This document shows, piece by piece, positions 61,277 to 64,000 of a stretch of 64,000 bases of DNA. The DNA is taken from contig MEHQ01003865.1 in assembly GCA_008828725.1 (NCBI GenBank), forward strand, positions 62,001-126,000. The letters run 5' to 3'. The translations under genes were made by a program, and so were the position numbers. The notes beneath the pieces are model-generated. The model ran no database searches. It was not told the DNA's origin and saw only the letters and a list, made by a program, of their open reading frames with translations. This DNA is from Saccharina japonica (Eukaryota > Sar > Phaeophyceae > Laminariales > Laminariaceae). Position 1 is the stretch's first letter; each line of letters opens with the position of its first letter.

Positions 61277-62339
61277 ATCGGATGGTATTTGTTGCTCAAG
61301 GCCCGAGGTCACGTTCTTATATCACGTTTCTTATCCACGGAAGGCATTGAAACGTGTGTGCTTGCGTTATGTTTTATTATCCATTGCAGATATTCGGAAA
61401 AGGGTGACCCTTGCCTCGAAGTTTTGGTGGCCGTGTACGCCCTCCTCGGGGAGGCCGATCTCCCACTACCCCTCCCAACGTCATGGCGAGAGGACAAAAT
61501 GACCGAAAATATATCTGCCTCCCTCCGTCCTTCCTCGCCCTCTCCCCAACCCTCCTTTCCCTCCTCCCCTCGCTTCGAGTTGGAGGCCAAGGTCCTCGTG
61601 TGTCACATTCTGCGTCACCCTGTAACACCCGCGACGTACATACGTATGTAAAGTTCATTTCATTTTGTTTTTATTGTCTGTCGCATCTCCTCTGGGAGAA
61701 GCACGACACTTTCTTTTTTTTCATATTTTTGTTCGGTTGGTTGATTATATGTTGATTTGCTTAATTACAAGTAGGTTTATTTGTTTTATCCTTTATGTCT
61801 TCCTTTCGCTTGTTCTCCTATTTGTAACACTTTTTTCTCTTCCTGCACCTGGACTGCTAGCAGGGTAGGTCTTGCCTGTCGTATAAGGCGTTTCATTGTC
61901 TGCTCTCCTTACTGCAATGCAGCGTAGTATCTCTGTGTTGTAGTTTTGTGGCCACAGAACTGGTACCACTATGTCCCGGAATATAAGCACCTTTTGTATA
62001 TTAATATTCAATAAAACCGTTTCTTATAAACCGGGACAGAGTGGTACCTCTCTAGGGTGAAGAATCGGCAGGGTCACTGGGTGTGCTTGATGTCGACGGG
62101 TAGAAAGGAAGGTTTATATAATGTGAAGAAAACACACATCATGTATGTATCATAGGCAGCGACCATCCCAGAAAAGTTTCACTTTGTTTCAGTTACATTA
62201 TGAGATGCTCAACGCGTCGACATGGACTCTTTTTCTCATTGTTTTTCCCATCCCATTTACTATCTTCGCACTTCTGTCGAGGACTATTGACAGATCAACG
62301 TCTGTCCCTCTCCCTCCATAGCTAGTCAGACAGATCCCA
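61277..62339. other. Spacer with unexplained open frames and a repeat relative
   Basis: Between about 61389 and 61650 the sequence is GC-rich and open in three frames, with an AG just before 61389. It could hold an exon, but no domain is seen. Around 61840-61875 the words CCTGCACCTGGACTGCTAG recur near 63975 at the window end. 62260-62340 is a weak relative of dispersed repeat D. Confidence 0.35.
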
Positions 62340-63942
62340 ACGAAAGAGTGTTTGTTCGTACTGATGGATGCTAATGCACGAACTGGACAGAGGCTAGGGT
62401 GCGATGATAATGAAAACAGAGTACGGGCGCGATTTCATCAACGATGATGACAAACGACTTATTATGTCGTTCGCTGCCAATTGCAAGCTAGCTCTCACCA
62501 ACATTTTGTTTCAGCACACGCGAGGGTGGAATCTCGCATACTCACAACGGCACCGGCCCGAATGACCGTAAGCGCGTTGATTACATCCTGATCCGACAAG
62601 TCCATCGGCCTAGAGTACACGATGTTCAAGTTGTCCCCCAGCCTCCGCCACCAGATGAGGCGGATTCAGAACACAACATCGTATACATGAAGTTTCGCAT
62701 ATCTTGACATTTTGCATCGAACCGACAAGCACGCAAGACGCTAAAAGGCCGACCGTTTGACCGCAAGGTGTTCATGTCCGACGGACAATGTCGTGAGTGA
62801 GTAGTTGCGAAGATCGTTTCCACTCTCAACCAACCTTCCCAGCCACACAACATTGCTGGTATGGTTACTCTGTTCACCTCAACCATCATCGATGCGGTAG
62901 AAGCCGAGGTACCACCCACATCACCCCAGTCACGCAAGCGTGGATGGTGTGAGTCGGCCGAAACCCCGGCTGCCTTCAAAATGATGGACCCCTGGGGAAG
63001 ATGCGTAACATCACGTGCGCGCTCACCCCCGGGTTAGTACCGCGTGGAATACTCTGAGGACCGCGTGTGCAAATCTGCAGGAGGTGATCGCTGTAGGAAA
63101 CATGCTTAATTTGAAGTCTACCTATCCGAAACCGAGAGACTCCTAGCCGATAACGACCAGCGAGGCTTTTACAGGCACTTGAAGAGTACGGTAGGGTAGG
63201 CGGGCAAGAAAGCGCGAAGCGAGCAGTTCATTAGGGACGAGGATGGCACGCTGCTACGGGATAAAGTGCGAATTCGTGAACGGTGGATGCGAGCCTTCCA
63301 CAAACTCTTGAACACGAAATCGCTGAAACTTGATCCCACTTTCATCGACCCATTGCCATCACGACCGCTTGAACAATCGCTTGGCGACGAACCATCTATC
63401 TGTTGACAAGATGATGGGAGCCATCAAGACAATGCCGAACTGGGAAGCGGTAGGACCAGACGACCTGCCGGCCGAACAACTGAAAACCGATCACCCCGAT
63501 TTCGTCCAGTACTTCCACCACATCCTTGTCGATGTTTGGATAACGGGAGACGTCCCCCAGCAGTGAAAATACGCGATCAAGGTACTTTATAAAAAGAAGG
63601 ACTGAACGGATTGCAACAACTACAGGGGGATTTCGCTTGTCGCCCATGCAGGCAAGTGTTGCTGAAAATCGTCTATTTCCGCATTAGCAACTACTTTCGA
63701 GGACCGAGGCATATTCCCTGAGGAACAGTGCGATTTTCGTCCTACACGATCAACAAGCAGTTAGTCGACATGTTGTTCGTCGTGCGACGATTACAAGTAC
63801 TCGAACGAGAAAGGAGAATCTCCTTGTACATGTGCTTCATTGATTTGCAGAAAACATACGATCTGTCGACCGAGGGCTGCTGTGGCAGGTATCTACGCAA
63901 GTTGGCATACCAACCAAGATGCTTACAATAATTCGCCAGTTT
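62340..63942 (+). mobile_element. RTE-like LINE fragment: endonuclease end and start of reverse transcriptase
   Basis: At 62355-62705 the C-terminal half of an APE-type endonuclease is recognisable in shifting frames: VLMDANARTG, FAANCKLALTN, KRVDYILIRQVHRP and SEHNIVYMKFRIS. At 63400-63940 reverse transcriptase follows: AIKTMPNWEAVGPDDLPAEQ, NNYRGISLVAHAGK, EEQCDFRP and DMLFVVRRLQ, then MCFIDLQKTYD. The + frame at 63330-63566 closes at a TGA within the domain, and several frameshifts separate the pieces, so it is dead. The sequence stops before the YxDD box: at about 63943 a T-rich stretch takes over whose CACCTGGATTGCTAG words resemble those near 61850. The 3' part was therefore replaced or lies beyond an inserted repeat. 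Confidence 0.8.
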
Positions 63943-64000
63943 CTCTTTTTTTTTTAATTGTCTTTTTCTCTTTCTTGCACCTGGATTGCTAGAGGGTAGT

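Overview
This is nuclear eukaryotic DNA: short exons of about 60-200 bases with GT-AG borders lie in long introns, and repeats make up most of the rest. A WSC domain joined to a right-handed beta-helix, TTAGGG-type telomere units and the repeat load fit a stramenopile, perhaps a brown alga. That assignment is inference and only moderately secure. Most open frames in the window are chance frames in introns or repeats.

The backbone is a tandem pair of one gene on the + strand. Copy 1 runs from beyond the left edge to a stop at 8447 and copy 2 from about 37952 to 47051. By matching the copies I could place eleven shared exons (twelve with the 5' exon of copy 2), all keeping frame and splice sites. 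They encode a parallel beta-helix of pectin-lyase type, a Pro/Ser/Thr linker and a C-terminal WSC domain with eight cysteines: probably a secreted protein acting on or binding cell-wall polysaccharide. The duplicated block reaches about 12500 (copy 1) and 49854 (copy 2).

Between the copies (12.5-33 kb) lies repeat-rich DNA: a composite inverted-repeat element (13.1-14.7 kb), a broken Ty3/Gypsy-type fossil on the - strand (about 15.1-20.65 kb), GC-rich palindromes (21.6-22.6 kb), two related elements with long terminal inverted repeats (23.6-24.2 and 25.1-27.2 kb), several dispersed repeats and another inverted-repeat element (30.9-31.8 kb). From 33.2 to 38.1 kb the 5' part of gene copy 2 is itself duplicated, giving two copies of its 5' exon. 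A short interstitial TTAGGG array and a 174-base repeat sit at the junction.

Right of gene copy 2 come a hAT-like element (49.9-51.9 kb), a coiled-coil, Gln/Pro-rich gag-like stretch on the - strand (51.9-53.05 kb), three adjoining tandem arrays (units of about 322, 70 and 215 bases; 54.0-56.2 kb), the first exon of another gene with a signal peptide and a possible metallo-beta-lactamase start (58393-58786), a 909-base foldback element, a small MITE and a 3'-truncated RTE-like LINE that reaches almost to the right edge. I saw no rRNA, tRNA or CRISPR array.
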